DNA from: Vicia villosa
Taxonomy: Eukaryota; Streptophyta; Magnoliopsida; Fabales; Fabaceae
Direction: 5' to 3'
DNA length: 64,000 nucleotides
Assembly: GCF_029867415.1 (NCBI RefSeq)
Contig: NC_081186.1
Span: forward strand, 104,940,753 to 105,004,752
The number at the start of each line of letters is the position of its first letter. The first letter of the stretch is position 1. Both the position numbers and the translations under genes were made by a program. This document shows positions 28,500-40,362 of the stretch, piece after piece. The notes below the pieces were generated by a model. That model worked only from the letters and a program-made list of their open reading frames with translations, was not told where the DNA came from and ran no database searches.

Positions 28500-28660
28500 A
28501 GTGTCATCAAACGTGGATCGCAGGAAATAGCAGTTTGTTCAAATTACGCTATATTTTGTAATAAACAGTGTACCGCAAAACAATAGCAATTTGTTCAAAT
28601 TCCTCTATACAATAGCGCTATAGTGCTATAGCGCCTCTATTTAACAACATTGACCCTGAC
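28500..28660. repeat. MITE-like sequence with AGCGCTATAG core in MHK 5'UTR intron
   Basis: The palindromic stretch ATAGCGCTATAGTGCTATAG, and a duplicated block beginning AATAGCAATTTGTTCAAATT (near-copies at about 28537 and 28583), resemble a dispersed legume MITE family that reads 'agcgctatagcg'. Terminal repeats and target duplication could not be fixed. It lies between the non-coding first exon and the first coding exon of the kinase gene. Confidence 0.4.
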
Positions 28661-29474
28661 CAAAATGCTTTATGGCATTTGCTCATTGAGTCTACCCATG
28701 AAAACTCAGATCCTAATACATTATCATATAACTATATGCTGTTGCATAAAAAATTTGGTGTAAACAAACCTCTTACTCTTATATAAAATATCGTCATCAT
28801 GAATTCAACTTAAACTCATCCATTTAACCTACTCATGAAAATTAAAATCTATTGGCCAGCAGATCCAAAAATCAATTTAGAGAACATAAAAATTAAAAGA
28901 GAGAAAAAAAAAACTATAAACCTAATTCCTTTAGATTAGCAGAAAAATAATCTAAAGGATAAAATAATCACTTTTTTATTTAAAGCATCTCTCAAAAAGC
29001 TGAAATCATATCATCTAATTGAAGCCATCACTGTAAACAAAAACAGAAAACTCAAATTAAACAGAAAAAATGAATGTTATCATCACAATCTACTATCCTG
29101 GTATAAAGTTCATCCATATACAAAAAAACGAGTTTCTTCACAATAATCATATGTCAACAATACGTCACGTTCACATTCAATACAATCTGATTAGAAATAA
29201 TTCAAAAATACAAAATAGAATTCTGTTCATTGCAATAGATCAATAAACTATTGCTCCAACTCAAACCAGTGATGAAAATTTAAAGCTGATCTTAATTTTT
29301 CAATTTTCATTCTCTAACGAAAGAAATAACCGATCATAATAAGAAAACGAAAAACATGATTCAAGCTGCATTGGAGTTTTCTTACAAGCTACGAATTAGA
29401 GGAGAGAAAGAAAAACGAAGAATTGAAACCGAACACTGAAAGATAAAATGAAAGAGAAAGAAAACAAAACTCAC

Positions 29475-29586
29475 CGCGTAGAATGAGAATCGAAAACGCG
29501 GATCAGTAATGCGAATGGCGAGTTAGGAAGAGAATCGGTGGAAAACGGTTATCGGTGGAAGAGAGAGAGGAGGAGAGGGAGAAGGT

Positions 29587-29632
<46 letters not shown>

Positions 29633-29635
29633 GGA
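29475..29635 (-). promoter_or_regulatory. Non-coding first exon (5'UTR) of MHK with (GA)n tract
   Basis: On the minus strand a consensus donor GTGAGT starts at 29474, directly after CATTCTACGCG, with no usable ORF before it. A matching acceptor near 28013 (TTCCAG) would join it to the exon holding the kinase ATG. The exon contains a CT run on its sense strand (GA on plus, 29588-29628), as is common in plant 5'UTRs. The transcription start was not determined. A conserved layout of this kind would separate promoter and coding region by about 1.5 kb. Confidence 0.6.
29588..29628. repeat. (GA)n microsatellite
   Basis: A run of about twenty GA dinucleotides lies in the presumed leader of the kinase gene (CT on the transcribed strand). 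GA/CT tracts in plant leaders often bind BBR/BPC factors; that role is an inference here. Confidence 0.95.
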
Positions 29636-29854
29636 TATGTGAAAAATGTATAAAAGAGAGGGTGGATTCCATAGAATACAAGAAAAACGAAGGAGAAGAA
29701 ACCAACGAAATAATAAATATTTTTTTTAATAAATTGGGCTAAGCTATCATTTGCAAAAATGGGTTGGATACTTGGATCCATTAAAAAATTCAATACCCGA
29801 GTTTTATCTATTATTTAATATATAATTGAATAAATTTTTGTTTTAAATATTATA

Positions 29855-30080
29855 GGGTTAAATTTAGTCCCTATAAAATTATCAAAAACTACTTTTAGTC
29901 CATATAAAAAAAAATCGACTTTTAGTTCCTATAAAATTACTTTTGCACTCACTTGTAGTCCTTGTAGAGAGATTTAAAGTGAATGCAAAAGTAATGTTAT
30001 AGGGACTAAAAATCGACTTTTTTTATAGGACTAAAAATCAAAATTGAGATATTTATAAGGACCAAAAACTTATTTAACCC
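29855..30080. mobile_element. Small foldback MITE (GGGTTAAAT ends)
   Basis: The left end GGGTTAAATTTAGTCCCTAT and the right end, read in reverse, GGGTTAAATAAGTTTTTGGT form terminal inverted repeats of a 226-bp element. The interior is also largely palindromic ('tttagtccctataaaa' against 'ttataggactaaaaa'), so the whole unit can fold back. Possible 9-bp flanks are AATATTATA and AACATTGTA (7 of 9 match), hinting at a Mutator-type origin. No coding capacity. Confidence 0.65.
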
Positions 30081-30469
30081 AACATTGTAAAATATTGAAG
30101 TATGAAAAATTCTCAGCTAAAAGAATTCAATATGATGTTTGAAAGATGTTACACAGATATACATATATGCATGTCTAGACCATTGAATGCGGGAAATGTT
30201 TGGTGAGAGAAGATGCTCTAGTCATATTCCTTTCATCTCCTTAATATTGATATATATTAGTCTTATTTTGAATAACATTTCATTTCTACTTCATGTGTTT
30301 ATCCGATGTTGATCATTGCATCATTTTATGATTTATAAGTATGAGGTGTTAGACATGTTAGTTACATAGTTTAGAGTTTAACTTAGGGAGACCCAATTAA
30401 AAATTACTCAGACGAAAGGATGACATGCAAGGATTAAATGTCTAGAAGATTTATACACAATTCACAGAA

Positions 30470-31310
30470 ATTCCTTTACTGCCCACCACAACGATGACGA
30501 TCTCATTGAATGTCACAAACTTTGTATCATCGGGACCTTTTTTATAGTTGGTTGACACTGTTATTTTTGCAGATAAGAGTGCAACGTACACTAAGGTTGT
30601 GCGCCTGAAATGCTTCTTATATATAGACAATAATCAGGAGTCATCTTGGTGAGCGAGGTGTCTAGTTCACTTGTAAGCTCAAGTGGAAGATGCAAGGAAA
30701 TGCAAAGTCATACAATTGGCAATAAATATGTGTCTCCTTTAGGCTTTATTCGTGTAACTTAATATTTTTTTATATAATTCATGATATTTTTTGTTTAACA
30801 TATTTTTAGGCCTGGATACTACACTATTTTCCAACTATCTCTATATGAGAACTTGTCACTAGATACGTCAAAAATTTGTCTCAGACCTATTTGTTTTGTC
30901 CACGAAGGTGAGACACACAATTGTTAACACATGTAGATATATTTTTTACCCTATTTTAGTGGACGATATTTATTTTTATCCATATGTCGATCATTGCTAG
31001 ACATAAACATTATAAGATATATGTTGGTACTCATTATGGCTATCTTTTGGGATGTACCCCCATTTACTATGGTGTAAGTTTGAATTATGAAAATTGTCCC
31101 AAGAGATCCTATCACTGTTGAGCCCCATACTATGTCTTGTGTCGATGTTGAACTCGCGTTTGAAAACTATCAATACCATTTGGTTACATATGGGAACCCT
31201 GAGCATGAGATGTTTTAACTAATTGATAGTGTGAACCTTGAGGCTTAGTTGATTAGCCTCAGACAACATGAGATATATGATCTTACTCTTTATGAATATA
31301 TGTATGTTAG
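30470..31310 (+). pseudogene. Plant mobile domain (PMD) protein remnant
   Basis: Plus-strand fragments follow the order of the plant mobile domain, the transposon-derived domain of MAIN and 'phosphatase 7 long form' proteins. They are LPTTTMTISLNV (family LP..EMTITLDDV), FADKSATYTKVVRL (family FADKSATYVHVVYL), a decayed RYMLVLIMAIFWDVPPF stretch, then IVPRDPITVEPHTMSCVDVE and a NYQYHLVT block. Stops and frameshifts between blocks rule out a product. Intact relatives ride on MULE or gypsy elements or act in gene silencing. Part of the last block recurs inverted at 31495-31655. Confidence 0.7.
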
Positions 31311-31494
31311 TTTATCATATTATGTTTCTTATTTATCTCATATTTATATGTAATTTTGAATTAAAAATAAAATAAAATAAAGATGGGCTTTCCTTAAACA
31401 TATGCAAAACATAACTAATTATCATCATTGTAGAAGGATTTGTCCATATGATATTAAAGTTGATTATGGAATAATCCATTTAAAGAGTACTCAT

Positions 31495-31655
31495 GTTGCA
31501 TGGTCTAATCAACTAAGCTTCGAGGTTCACACTATGAGTTAGTAAAAACGTCTCATGCTCAGGGTTCACATATGTAACCAAATGGTATTGGTAGTTTTCA
31601 AACATGAGTTCAACATTGACACGAGACACAGTATGCGGTTCTAACTCTGAAGAAA
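31495..31655 (-). repeat. Inverted partial copy of the PMD remnant
   Basis: Read on the minus strand, this stretch repeats the end of the PMD remnant (about 31110-31255). It has the same VDVELAF-type block, the same ACCATTTGGTTACATATG core and the same CCTGAGCATGAGA run, at roughly 90 percent identity by eye. The two arms are separated by about 240 bp and could pair in RNA as a hairpin. The arrangement suggests an inverted duplication or two insertions of one family. Confidence 0.8.
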
Positions 31656-31659
31656 AAAC

Positions 31660-32570
31660 GTGTGATGTCACCAGGTTCTGAACTCAACACACTTCGACTC
31701 AGAAAGAAATTAACGTGTTTACAAATTCAGTTAAGTTCGAGAATGCTTCTATAACAACGATTCTGAGTAACGTTAGTGATAAGAGCTTCTGACTGAGACT
31801 CTCAAGAAAGAGCTTCTAGGGCCTCCTCTAGCTCTGAAATTATGTTGTTAAAGTTCTGAAGATTCTGAAGACAAGGTTCTGGAAGAACAAGTTTTGAAAA
31901 TTCTGAAGACAAAATGTCTACATATTGCAAAACTAATGATGACAAGATGCTAAAATCACTCTGATAATTTCTTTGTATAGTTTTGTAAGCAAATGAACTT
32001 TTGTTCGTTAACTTGCAGCAAGTGAGCTTTTGTTTGATACTTGCTTAACACTTTTGTGTTATTTGATTGTATTTTAAACTTGTGTAATCTCCTTTAAAAA
32101 AGCAACTATGTAAACACAAAACATTTGTATTCAACGAGTGAAGTTGATAGTTCCTTAAGAGACTATGGCTTTAGTCAAAATTCTTAAGAAGACATTGACA
32201 TTTAGTCTTCATGGATTACAACAAGTGACAATTAATCTTTGTTGTGGTTTGTAATATTGACAGGTAGTCTTTATTATGGTCCTGTAATCAGTTTGGTTAT
32301 AGTGGATTAAATTCTTGTTAATAAGGCGAAATCACCTTGACAGGTGGACTGGAGTAACTTCGTTAAAAATGAACCTATAAAAATAATTGTGTTATTTATT
32401 TTTGTTATTGTGTTCTTGCATTTTTTATTTGGGAAGAAATTATTTTTAAACCTTAAAGCTCAAATAAAAATTTCTCTTTCTTGTGTGCTCACGCACCTTT
32501 ACTAAAATCAATCGTTAATTATTCAATGATGATTGACTTTGAACTTGATAGGTTGAAGTTCTAAAAATAG
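31660..32570 (+). mobile_element. LTR-like fragment, Ty1/copia SIRE/Maximus style
   Basis: The stretch shows the repeated GTTCTGAAGATTCTGAAGAC wording and the closing AAATCACCTTGACAGGTGGA segment. These I associate with the LTRs of legume Maximus/SIRE copia elements. No second LTR, primer-binding site or target duplication was found, so it may be a solo or truncated LTR. The assignment rests on pattern memory, not alignment. Confidence 0.45.
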
Positions 32571-32953
32571 AAACAATTGAAGTTTTAGTGATTTATATAT
32601 TAAAAGTTGAGTTTTTGATATTTTATTTCACAACTTTCACTCAATTATATTTTAATTTATTTTTTTTGTTGAAAGGGCGTTATTAATGATGTGATAATAG
32701 AGAAAATGAATATGAAATACTATAAGCTAACTCTGTTAAGATGATGTCACGTTACCTATGTCACATTAACAAACAAAAAACTCATAAAATTGAATGAGTG
32801 TATAAAATTATGAAACTGAGATAAAAAACTTAATTTGAAAATAAAATATTGAATAATATAGAATGATAAGATAATATGAATTTGACAATATTCGGAGTTT
32901 GTAATACTAGAAATTGATAGGAGTTTGTAATGTTAAAAGCTAATGAATATAAT

Positions 32954-33630
32954 TAGGAGTGTTTAAAATTAAATCGGTTCAATAAAAAATCGTAAAATTG
33001 AATCAAATCAAGTAAATACTATAAAAAATTGCATTTAATTCGAAGGTGTTTGAGTCATTTTCTAATAGAAATGCGCGATTCGGTTTGATTTAGTTTAGTT
33101 TGCGGTTTGTATTTTACAAACCAAACTAAACCGTATTATATTACAAAATTAGCTGATATATATTTCTTTAATTTTTTTAGAGAAATCAACAAATATAATA
33201 TGTATATTTTATCAAATTTTTTGTATGATATTTATTTTAATTTATATATCATCAAAAGTAAAATACTTTTCATTTATAAATACTATTTTTGATAAAATAT
33301 ATTTTATCGTATTGTTTGTATGATACTTATTTAAAAATGTTTTATGTATATCTTTCTTTAGACTTAAGATAAATTTGTAAGACCAAAAAAATAGAATAAA
33401 CCAAATAGTTTTTTAATTTTTTAAACACGAAATGTATATCATTCTTTAAACACAAAATTATATTTTAATAAAAAAATTTTAAAACTGAACCAACCAAAAC
33501 CGCATTAGTTTGATTTGATTGGGTTTTATTTTTAAAAGTCAACCGAATCAAACCGAATCGCAAATTATTTTCTTTTGCGGTTCAGATGATTTTTAACGTC
33601 AAAACCGCTCAAATCATACCGCAACTCCTA
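32954..33630. mobile_element. Non-autonomous hAT-type element with 8-bp TSD
   Basis: The element opens TAGGAGTG and closes with AACTCCTA, a short TIR (TAGGAGT on both ends). It is bordered by a perfect 8-bp duplication AATATAAT (32946-32953 and 33631-33638). The arms are rich in CGGTTTG/CAAACCG motifs in both orientations (for example GATTCGGTTTGATTTAGTTT and its counterpart ACCGAATCAAACCGAATCGC), so the unit can fold back. The interior is AT-rich with no transposase. By target length and end sequence it is of hAT type. Confidence 0.85.
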
Positions 33631-33639
33631 AATATAATA

Positions 33640-35050
33640 ACTAATAATATTAATATTTGGTTAATAATTTAAGACTCACAATTTTTTTATAATAAATATA
33701 TTGAATACAAAGTATAAAATTTAATAAAGTAATAATTAAAAAATATTTAAGTAAGTTGATCTATAATAATAATAATAAAATAATAATAATCAATATAATC
33801 CTATGTATGTAATTCGGTCAACATAATTTTTATCATTCTAAACTATATTCAGTTTTTGTTTTCAAAATAATAACTAAAAATGTCAAAATTGCAATTAGAA
33901 TACTATTCTAAATAAATATTCAAACTTTTATTTTATTATTTTAAGAGAAAATGATTAACGTATAATTTTATAGTATTAATCAATCACGACTATTATTCAA
34001 TTTAATTATTATTTTGTTTTAAACTTTTTTTAATAATTTAGTAAATTAATATTTATTTTATTTTATTTTTTAAAAAATTTAATAATATAATAAATTAAGA
34101 ATTTTTTATTAAATAATAATATAAAACTATTTTACATTATACATATCTATTAAACTTTTATTTTAAATATTATTTTTAAAATATTAAAATAAAGATTGCT
34201 TTGGCTGTTGTTAGTGGGGTGGGGATGTGGTCTCTACATTGATATAAAAATGAAGTGTGTGTTTACCGTTATGCCATCCAACAACTTAAATAATAACATA
34301 AGTATTACTGAGTGTGCAATTTTACCCTTAACTTTGGTAGCTTGAAAGACGATTTCATCCTCAATATTAATGGAAAGACGACTGTACCCTAGTCGGCTGG
34401 ATTAGGATAAGGAGTCAGAAAGTCATTAAGAATATTATTCTGGTTTTACGGTCATTTAGAGCCCACATAGAGAAGCATATTCTGTTTCAGATTCTTATGC
34501 TTGATTTTTTTTCTATATTTATTCTTATGCTTGAGTTTTTGACAGGAAGACAGTCAAAGAACTTAATTAGAACATGCTAACTTGTTTTCCAAGGGTTGTA
34601 TCTTGAATTTAATCTACGTTTATAATTAATGGTCTTATTGTTTTTTTTTTTTTAAGTTATAGGTTCTGTTTGTTAAAAATAGCGATTGATTAATAATTTA
34701 GTTGATAAAATATAATTTATAATTGATGATTGATAATTTATAATTTATAATTGATGATTTATAGTTGACAAAATAATTGAAATGTTTGATAAAATTAATA
34801 GTTTAATTAGTTGAATTAAAATGACATAAAAAACTTTTAATATATAATTATTTTATTTTAAATTAAAATAAATTATAAAATAAATTTAAGTAAGCTTGTA
34901 ACTTAAGTTAGTTTAGCAAAATACAAATAGACTAATTCTCTCAGGTTGTTAAGAGATGTTGGTTGTTGTTATTCACTTGTAATCTTTGAACCCTTATTAA
35001 GTAAGTGAATAGTAAAACAATTATAATCAATCTTGATTTTCTTCTTGTTT
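33640..35050. other. Very AT-rich intergenic DNA
   Basis: No gene was recognised. The stretch 34680-34790 holds overlapping short repeats of the 'aattgatgatttataatt' kind. The part left of 35050 may include the 5' LTR of the copia fragment that follows, but LTR ends could not be defined. Confidence 0.45.
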
Positions 35051-35054
35051 TTCC

Positions 35055-35161
<107 letters not shown>

Positions 35162-35261
35162 TTAAAATATAACAGGGTTCCTTGTGTTAGTTCATGAAAC
35201 TCAATATTTCTCATAGTTTTGGTTTGTTCTTGACGATACTTCATTATAATAAACTGGTACG

Positions 35262-36776
35262 ATGAGCATGGAGAAGGAGATGTCGTTAACGAAGTATGAG
35301 ATTGAGAAATTCACCAGTGTGAATGGTTTCGGTTTGTGGTGCATGAAGATGCAGGCTTTACTTGTTCAGTAGGGTTTGCTAGAAATGTTGAAGGGAGCCG
35401 CAACCATGGATGTTGCGTTAACGGATAAGGAGAAAATGATGATGGTAGAGAAATCTTGCAGTGCCATCATATTGAGCCTTGGTGATAAGGTTCTCCGACA
35501 AATTTTAAAGGAGAAGATGGCCGCAGGTGTGTGGACGAAACTCGAAAGTTTGTACATGACCAAATTGTTGGTCAATCGCCTCTACCTGAAGCAAGCTTTG
35601 TATTCATTCAAGATGAGTGAAGACAAAGTATTGGCTGAGAAGTTTGATATGTTCAACAAGCTTATTCTTGATATTTAAAAAATTGATGTCAAGATCATTG
35701 ATGAAGATCAAGAATTGTTGTGTGTTTTACCATGTTCTCATGCCCACTTCAAAGAAACTCTCTTGTATGGAAGATATTCCTTGACCTTGAAAGAAGTTCA
35801 ATCCTTATTGTACTCAAAGGACTTGAACGAGAGAAGTGAGCATAAACCATCGCGTGTAAGTGAAAGTTTGCCCGTTAAGGGGAAATTCTCGAAGAAAAAT
35901 GGTAAATTTGAAAAGAAGAATGGTAAAGGTCAGCATAAATCTTATTGTGATGATACTTTTACAATTAGGTATTATCACTGTAAGAAAAATGGTCACACAC
36001 GAAAGGTATGCCCTGATTGATAGAACAATTATGGTGGTAAGGACAATGGTAATGCACCCATTGTGCAAGGTGATTTTGAATCATCTAATGTTCTTTTAGT
36101 TTCGAGAAGAAATTCTTGCAAGGAATGGATCTTGAATTCAGGTTTCACTTGGCACATAACTCCAAACAAAATTGTGTTTGAGGAATTTTGTGATCAAGGC
36201 GGTGGATCAGTGTTACTGGGAAACAACAATGCCTACAAAATTGCAGGAATTGGATATGTAAAATTCAAGCTCCATAATGAGTCAATAAAGCTAGTGACCG
36301 ATGTTAGGTATGTACCTGATTTGAAGAGAAATTTGATTTCTCTTGGTGAATTCGACAAGAAATGATATGTTTTTAAAGGAGATTAAGGTATCCTAAGGGT
36401 AGTGAAGGGATGAAAGGAAGTTTTCAGAGGCATCCAAAGGCAAGACTTGTATACCCTTGAGAACGAGGTCATAAGTGGTTCAAAATATGTGGTGTCTACA
36501 AAACACGTGTCGAAGACTGAGTTATGGCATAAGAGACTTGGTCATGTCAGTGAAAGAGGCATAGTCAAATTGTCGAAACAAAATCTGTTATATGGTGACA
36601 AGGTCGAAAAGTTGGAGTTTTGCGAGACTTATGTATTTGGTAAATCTTGTAGAATGAAGTTTAACAAAACTAAACAAAGAACACATGAATCCTTTAATTA
36701 TATTAATGTTGATATGTGTGGGCCTGGAAGGTGTTTTTCACAAGCAGGTGCAAGGTATTTATTTTTTTTTGTAAAA
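35262..36776 (+). pseudogene. Ty1/copia retrotransposon, 5' half (gag, protease, start of integrase)
   Basis: From the ATG at 35262 the order is: gag (MSMEKEMSLTKYEIEKFTSV, then a GLWCMKMQALL block), a zinc knuckle with CHCC spacing but Tyr in place of the first Cys (YHCKKNGHTRKVC, about 35970), a protease-like stretch (WILNSGFTWHITPN, where the catalytic DSG/DTG is changed to NSG), VRYVPDLKRNLISL, and the GAG-pre-integrase motif ELWHKRLGHVSERG. Homology ends at about 36770 within the integrase zinc region (CGPGRC), so the integrase core, reverse transcriptase and RNase H are missing. In-frame stops occur, for example after ALLVQ in gag. It is defective. Tork-like ancestry is a guess. Confidence 0.9.
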
Positions 36777-36779
36777 TAA

Positions 36780-37896
36780 TACATTTAAATAGTAAAAATG
36801 CACACATCAAAGATCAAACCATTGATTTTAGGATTAAAATAAACTTCTTTACCACTACACTAACTAACTTACATAGCATATTAAGTTGAACAATAAATAT
36901 TTATATATTTATTTTGAGTTTATAATTTATAAAAATAATTTTGAGACCTCTATTTTTTGGAAGTCCTGGATTATGAATCTCTTTACCTGAATCCAGAGTC
37001 GACCCTGATTATATTTAAACGATCGAATCCATAAATTAAACCTTAGAATTTGACCGATCTTATTAGATCATGTGGATGACACAAAACAAATCTCTTCTTA
37101 TTAAAAAAAATTATACCATTTTCATTTTTAACTTTTTAAAAATTCGAGTAGCTACAACTAGGTAAAACTATTTGTTCTTTGATACTTTAACATTAAATTG
37201 AATATATAACAGTTATGGTGTGCTAGATAGAAGTGTGCTTTATGTACTTCCATTTGCTTTATAGAAAATAGGTAGACCCTCCTAAATAAAATATAAACAA
37301 AAATAGTATCTATAAATAATTGATGTTTTAGTCCACATACATCAACTTTTAAAAATTCTCAAACTTCACCAACTAACCACTTTTTGGCGGAGTACTATTA
37401 GAGGGTTCAAATATAAATCACTTAACTGCATAATTGAAGATTTTTGTAAGTCTGAGTCATAGTTTTGGTGCCAACTTGAGTGTTTAAACTCATCTCCATT
37501 TCTGTGCAAATAAGAAAACAAATTTCTTCTGTCTAATTACAGCATATTCATAACCATCATAAAGAAAAACTGAAAAATATTCAAAACATATATACATACA
37601 TATTCACAATGTACAAGGTAAATAAAAATGTGTATTATACAACAGGAATTATCACTCAAAACCTAAAAACAAAACTCACTATATACAACAGGAATTCGCT
37701 CAATGAACATTGGAACTTATCCCGTGCCTTCATTTTGGTCGACGGAGTCACTATAGTCTCTGAATGTATCAAAATACGAAATGCAACATTGATTCTATTA
37801 TCCGTTAGTAATTCGATGGATCAATCTGACTAATGGAAGACACGTAACAAAAGTACTCGACACATTCAAAGCTCAAAATGATTGTTTACTTCTGTC
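36780..37896. other. Intergenic DNA downstream of the DUF760 gene
   Basis: Nothing recognisable is encoded here. The right part contains the 3'UTR of the minus-strand DUF760 gene. A near-repeat of the phrase ATACAACAGGAATT (about 37636 and 37682) is the only local structure noted. Confidence 0.5.
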
Positions 37897-39715
37897 TTAA
37901 TGATCCTTAAGTTTATATACATTGTCAATGTAATCTTCTGTTTCCCACAAGAATGATCCAAAAGCAACAGCTTCCAAGACTAGTCTTTTAAGACTTGAAA
38001 ATGAAGTCAAAATAACATCATCATTCTCAACAGAATTAAACCCTTCATTGTTAAAAAGTGCACAACTATAACTCCTAACCAAATTCACAGCCTCCTTAGA
38101 TCTTAACTTAGCACACCTCTGCAATGATCCAGGGTGAAACTTCATAACATAACACTTCAAATCTTCGATTTCCTCTTCATATCGAATCAGCCCTTGTCCG
38201 TGCCCGTGCCCGATCGATTGCATGTTACTCAAAGGACCAAAGATATCTTCCTCGAATCCGCAAGGATACATATCTTTAAATGAGAGGTTAGTAGTCATAT
38301 GACCAAGATGAACATCATTGTTAGCCAAATTTAGATTTCTTTCTAGATGATACCTTAAGGAAACCGATTTCAAAAAGTAGCCGTATAATATTGAAGCGAC
38401 GTATACACGCGCAAGTAAAAATTGTCGAACTTTGGTAGTTGCCCAACTTTCTGTTACACTAGGCTTTGCTTTTAAGCCGGTTACGGTGGTTATATGTTCC
38501 CTTATCATATCCAAAACTTCTAATGTGTGAATAGACTCAAGCTCCCAATCTTTTGAAGGCAATATCTCTAGCCTTCCATTGTAAAGACAACTTGAAAGCT
38601 TTGGAACCAAAGGAACCCGAATTTCGGAAAACTTGTAAAATATCAACAAGGACATAACATCTTCTACTGCAACTTCACATTGATTCTCTTTTATCTGTGC
38701 AATCCTCCTGTAGGCATTTCAGAAAAGGTTTTTAAGTCAATAGTTTTTCGGCGAATATCTACAAATTACAATTGTACTATTACAACATCAGCGTAAATAG
38801 TATTTTTTTAGGACTGAGTTAGGCATAAATCACATTTCTTTATAAGATAGCTTCAGATCTTATCCAAAATCGGTTGGACCACCTGGTATCAAGTATTTAT
38901 CTATCGGGCCATAGGCATGTTGGACCACCCGGTATCAAATATCTAATATCTGCTATCGGGCCATAGGCATAAATCACATTTCTAATATGGTATCAGAGCT
39001 TATCTAAAATCTGCTAGACCACCTGTTATAGATACCTGCTATCGAGTCACCTACTATTTATATCTACTGGTAAGAAATTAAATGAATTGAGTTGATTTTA
39101 TTTAAAAAGAAGTTGAATGTAAATTAGTTTATATTTTGATTTAACAATCCAAATTAGTTTAAGTAAATCAGGGTAAAAATCTTCAAAAGTTATAATGAAT
39201 TCTAAAGTCAAAAGCAATTTCACTCAAAAGCAACTAAACTTTTCAGAATCAATTCTAACTTCTCCAAAAATGGAATCAAAGAAAGACTTAATTAGGTAAC
39301 AATCATACATGGATGATTAGTACATACATACATGATCAAGATTTACCAAAGTTCTTAGTTTTTACCTGTGAAGCAAGGCTTGATCAGAATCAGAACTAAG
39401 AATCATGCGAGAAACTGCAGCATCTCGATCATCAGCCAATAGTTTAAGTTCCTCTTGAACAGCAACATGAAAGAGATTACGATGATTCTGCAAAACACCA
39501 CTAAGAAAATTCCCAACCGTGGATTGTGGTAACAAAGGAGAGTTCAAACTACTGAATTGACAGTGGCTAGCTCCAGCACTCGCCTTAATCACCTTCAATC
39601 TGTTGCTGTTGTTGTTGAAGCACCTAAAGTTCAAAGAAGAAGAAGGTGATGAAAAAGAAATAGGTTTAGTGAAGAAGAATCCTTTGATTGTAAGGTGGTG
39701 AAGACAATTTTCCAT
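37897..39715 (-). CDS. DUF760 protein, UV-B-induced At3g17800-like, chloroplast-targeted
   Basis: Two exons, 39366-39715 and 37897-38707, give 386 aa with the frame kept at an AG|G junction. The first 50 or so residues are Ser/Asn-rich with few acidic residues (MENCLHHLTIKGFFFTKPIS), as expected for a plastid transit peptide. The conserved DUF760 region follows, with a PQSTVGNFLSGVLQ block, a VQEELKLLADDRDAAVSRM block, AQIKENQCEVAVEDVM across the second exon start, and VTGLKAKPSVTESWATTKVR. The Arabidopsis relative is transcriptionally UV-B induced; the biochemical function is unknown. The open frame extends upstream to 39979, but the Met at 39715 is the expected start. The single intron carries LTR-like repeats. 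Confidence 0.9.
38815..39060. mobile_element. LTR-retroelement relic with tRNA-Met-type primer site in DUF760 intron
   Basis: TGGTATCAGAGC at 38992-39003 is the sequence complementary to the 3' end of initiator tRNA-Met, used as primer-binding site by many plant LTR retroelements. Before it are repeated phrases (GGGCCATAGGCAT twice, GGACCACC with GGTATCAA twice, TAAATCACATTTCT twice). No coding part follows. It lies within the intron of the DUF760 gene. Confidence 0.5.
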
Positions 39716-39719
39716 CAAC

Positions 39720-40359
39720 GGCAAGGTGGTTGTTGTTGTGTTTATGTTGTTGTTTGTTCTATGTTTGTGTTGTGTTGGAAAAAATGAATGAATATTTATT
39801 AGTTTTAAGAACAAAGAAAAGGTCGTGATATAAGATAAGATATTATTAGTTATTATTATGATGATGATAATATAAAAAGAGAAATAATTGGAGTATATAG
39901 ATAGTGGAGTGAAGAGAGTATGGTATAATTTGATGGAGTGGATAAGGTTTTGAGACTTTTGAGGTAAGAGAAGGGTCAAAGAGAGAGAGGTTTGGTTTGG
40001 TTTGGTTTTCTGTGTGCTCGGATCAGAAACGATAAGTGATAATGATAAGTGCGTATTCTAATGGGACTGTTGTTATAAGGTGTACTATGCGACAAAAATC
40101 ATTGTGAGTCATATCATCAATTTGCATTACAATATTTCAAGAAAACAAAGTTGTAGTACTTATTTATTAGGCTAGGTTGATGTGTATGATAAAATGACAT
40201 TGCATTGTCATTTCTCTAGGTGAAGGGCAGTTTAACTTTTATCCCTTATCACATTTATCACATGTGTCCTTCTTCTTTTTAATGCTCTCAATACTAGCTT
40301 GCATTATTACAAAAGACTTTCTCTCTCTTCTATTATCTACTATTTATTTTACCCAATAC
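39720..40359. other. Promoter side of DUF760 gene, no further gene
   Basis: The first 250 bp include the 5'UTR and promoter of the minus-strand DUF760 gene. A TTG/GTT-rich leader is seen at 39720-39780. No other coding signal was recognised before the Pong-like element. Confidence 0.5.
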
Positions 40360-40362
40360 TAA

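Noticed and set aside
39716..39979. N-terminal extension of the DUF760 protein to an upstream Met
   Set aside because: The extension is low-complexity Ile/Thr/Asn-rich leader, and the Met at 39715 starts a normal transit peptide.
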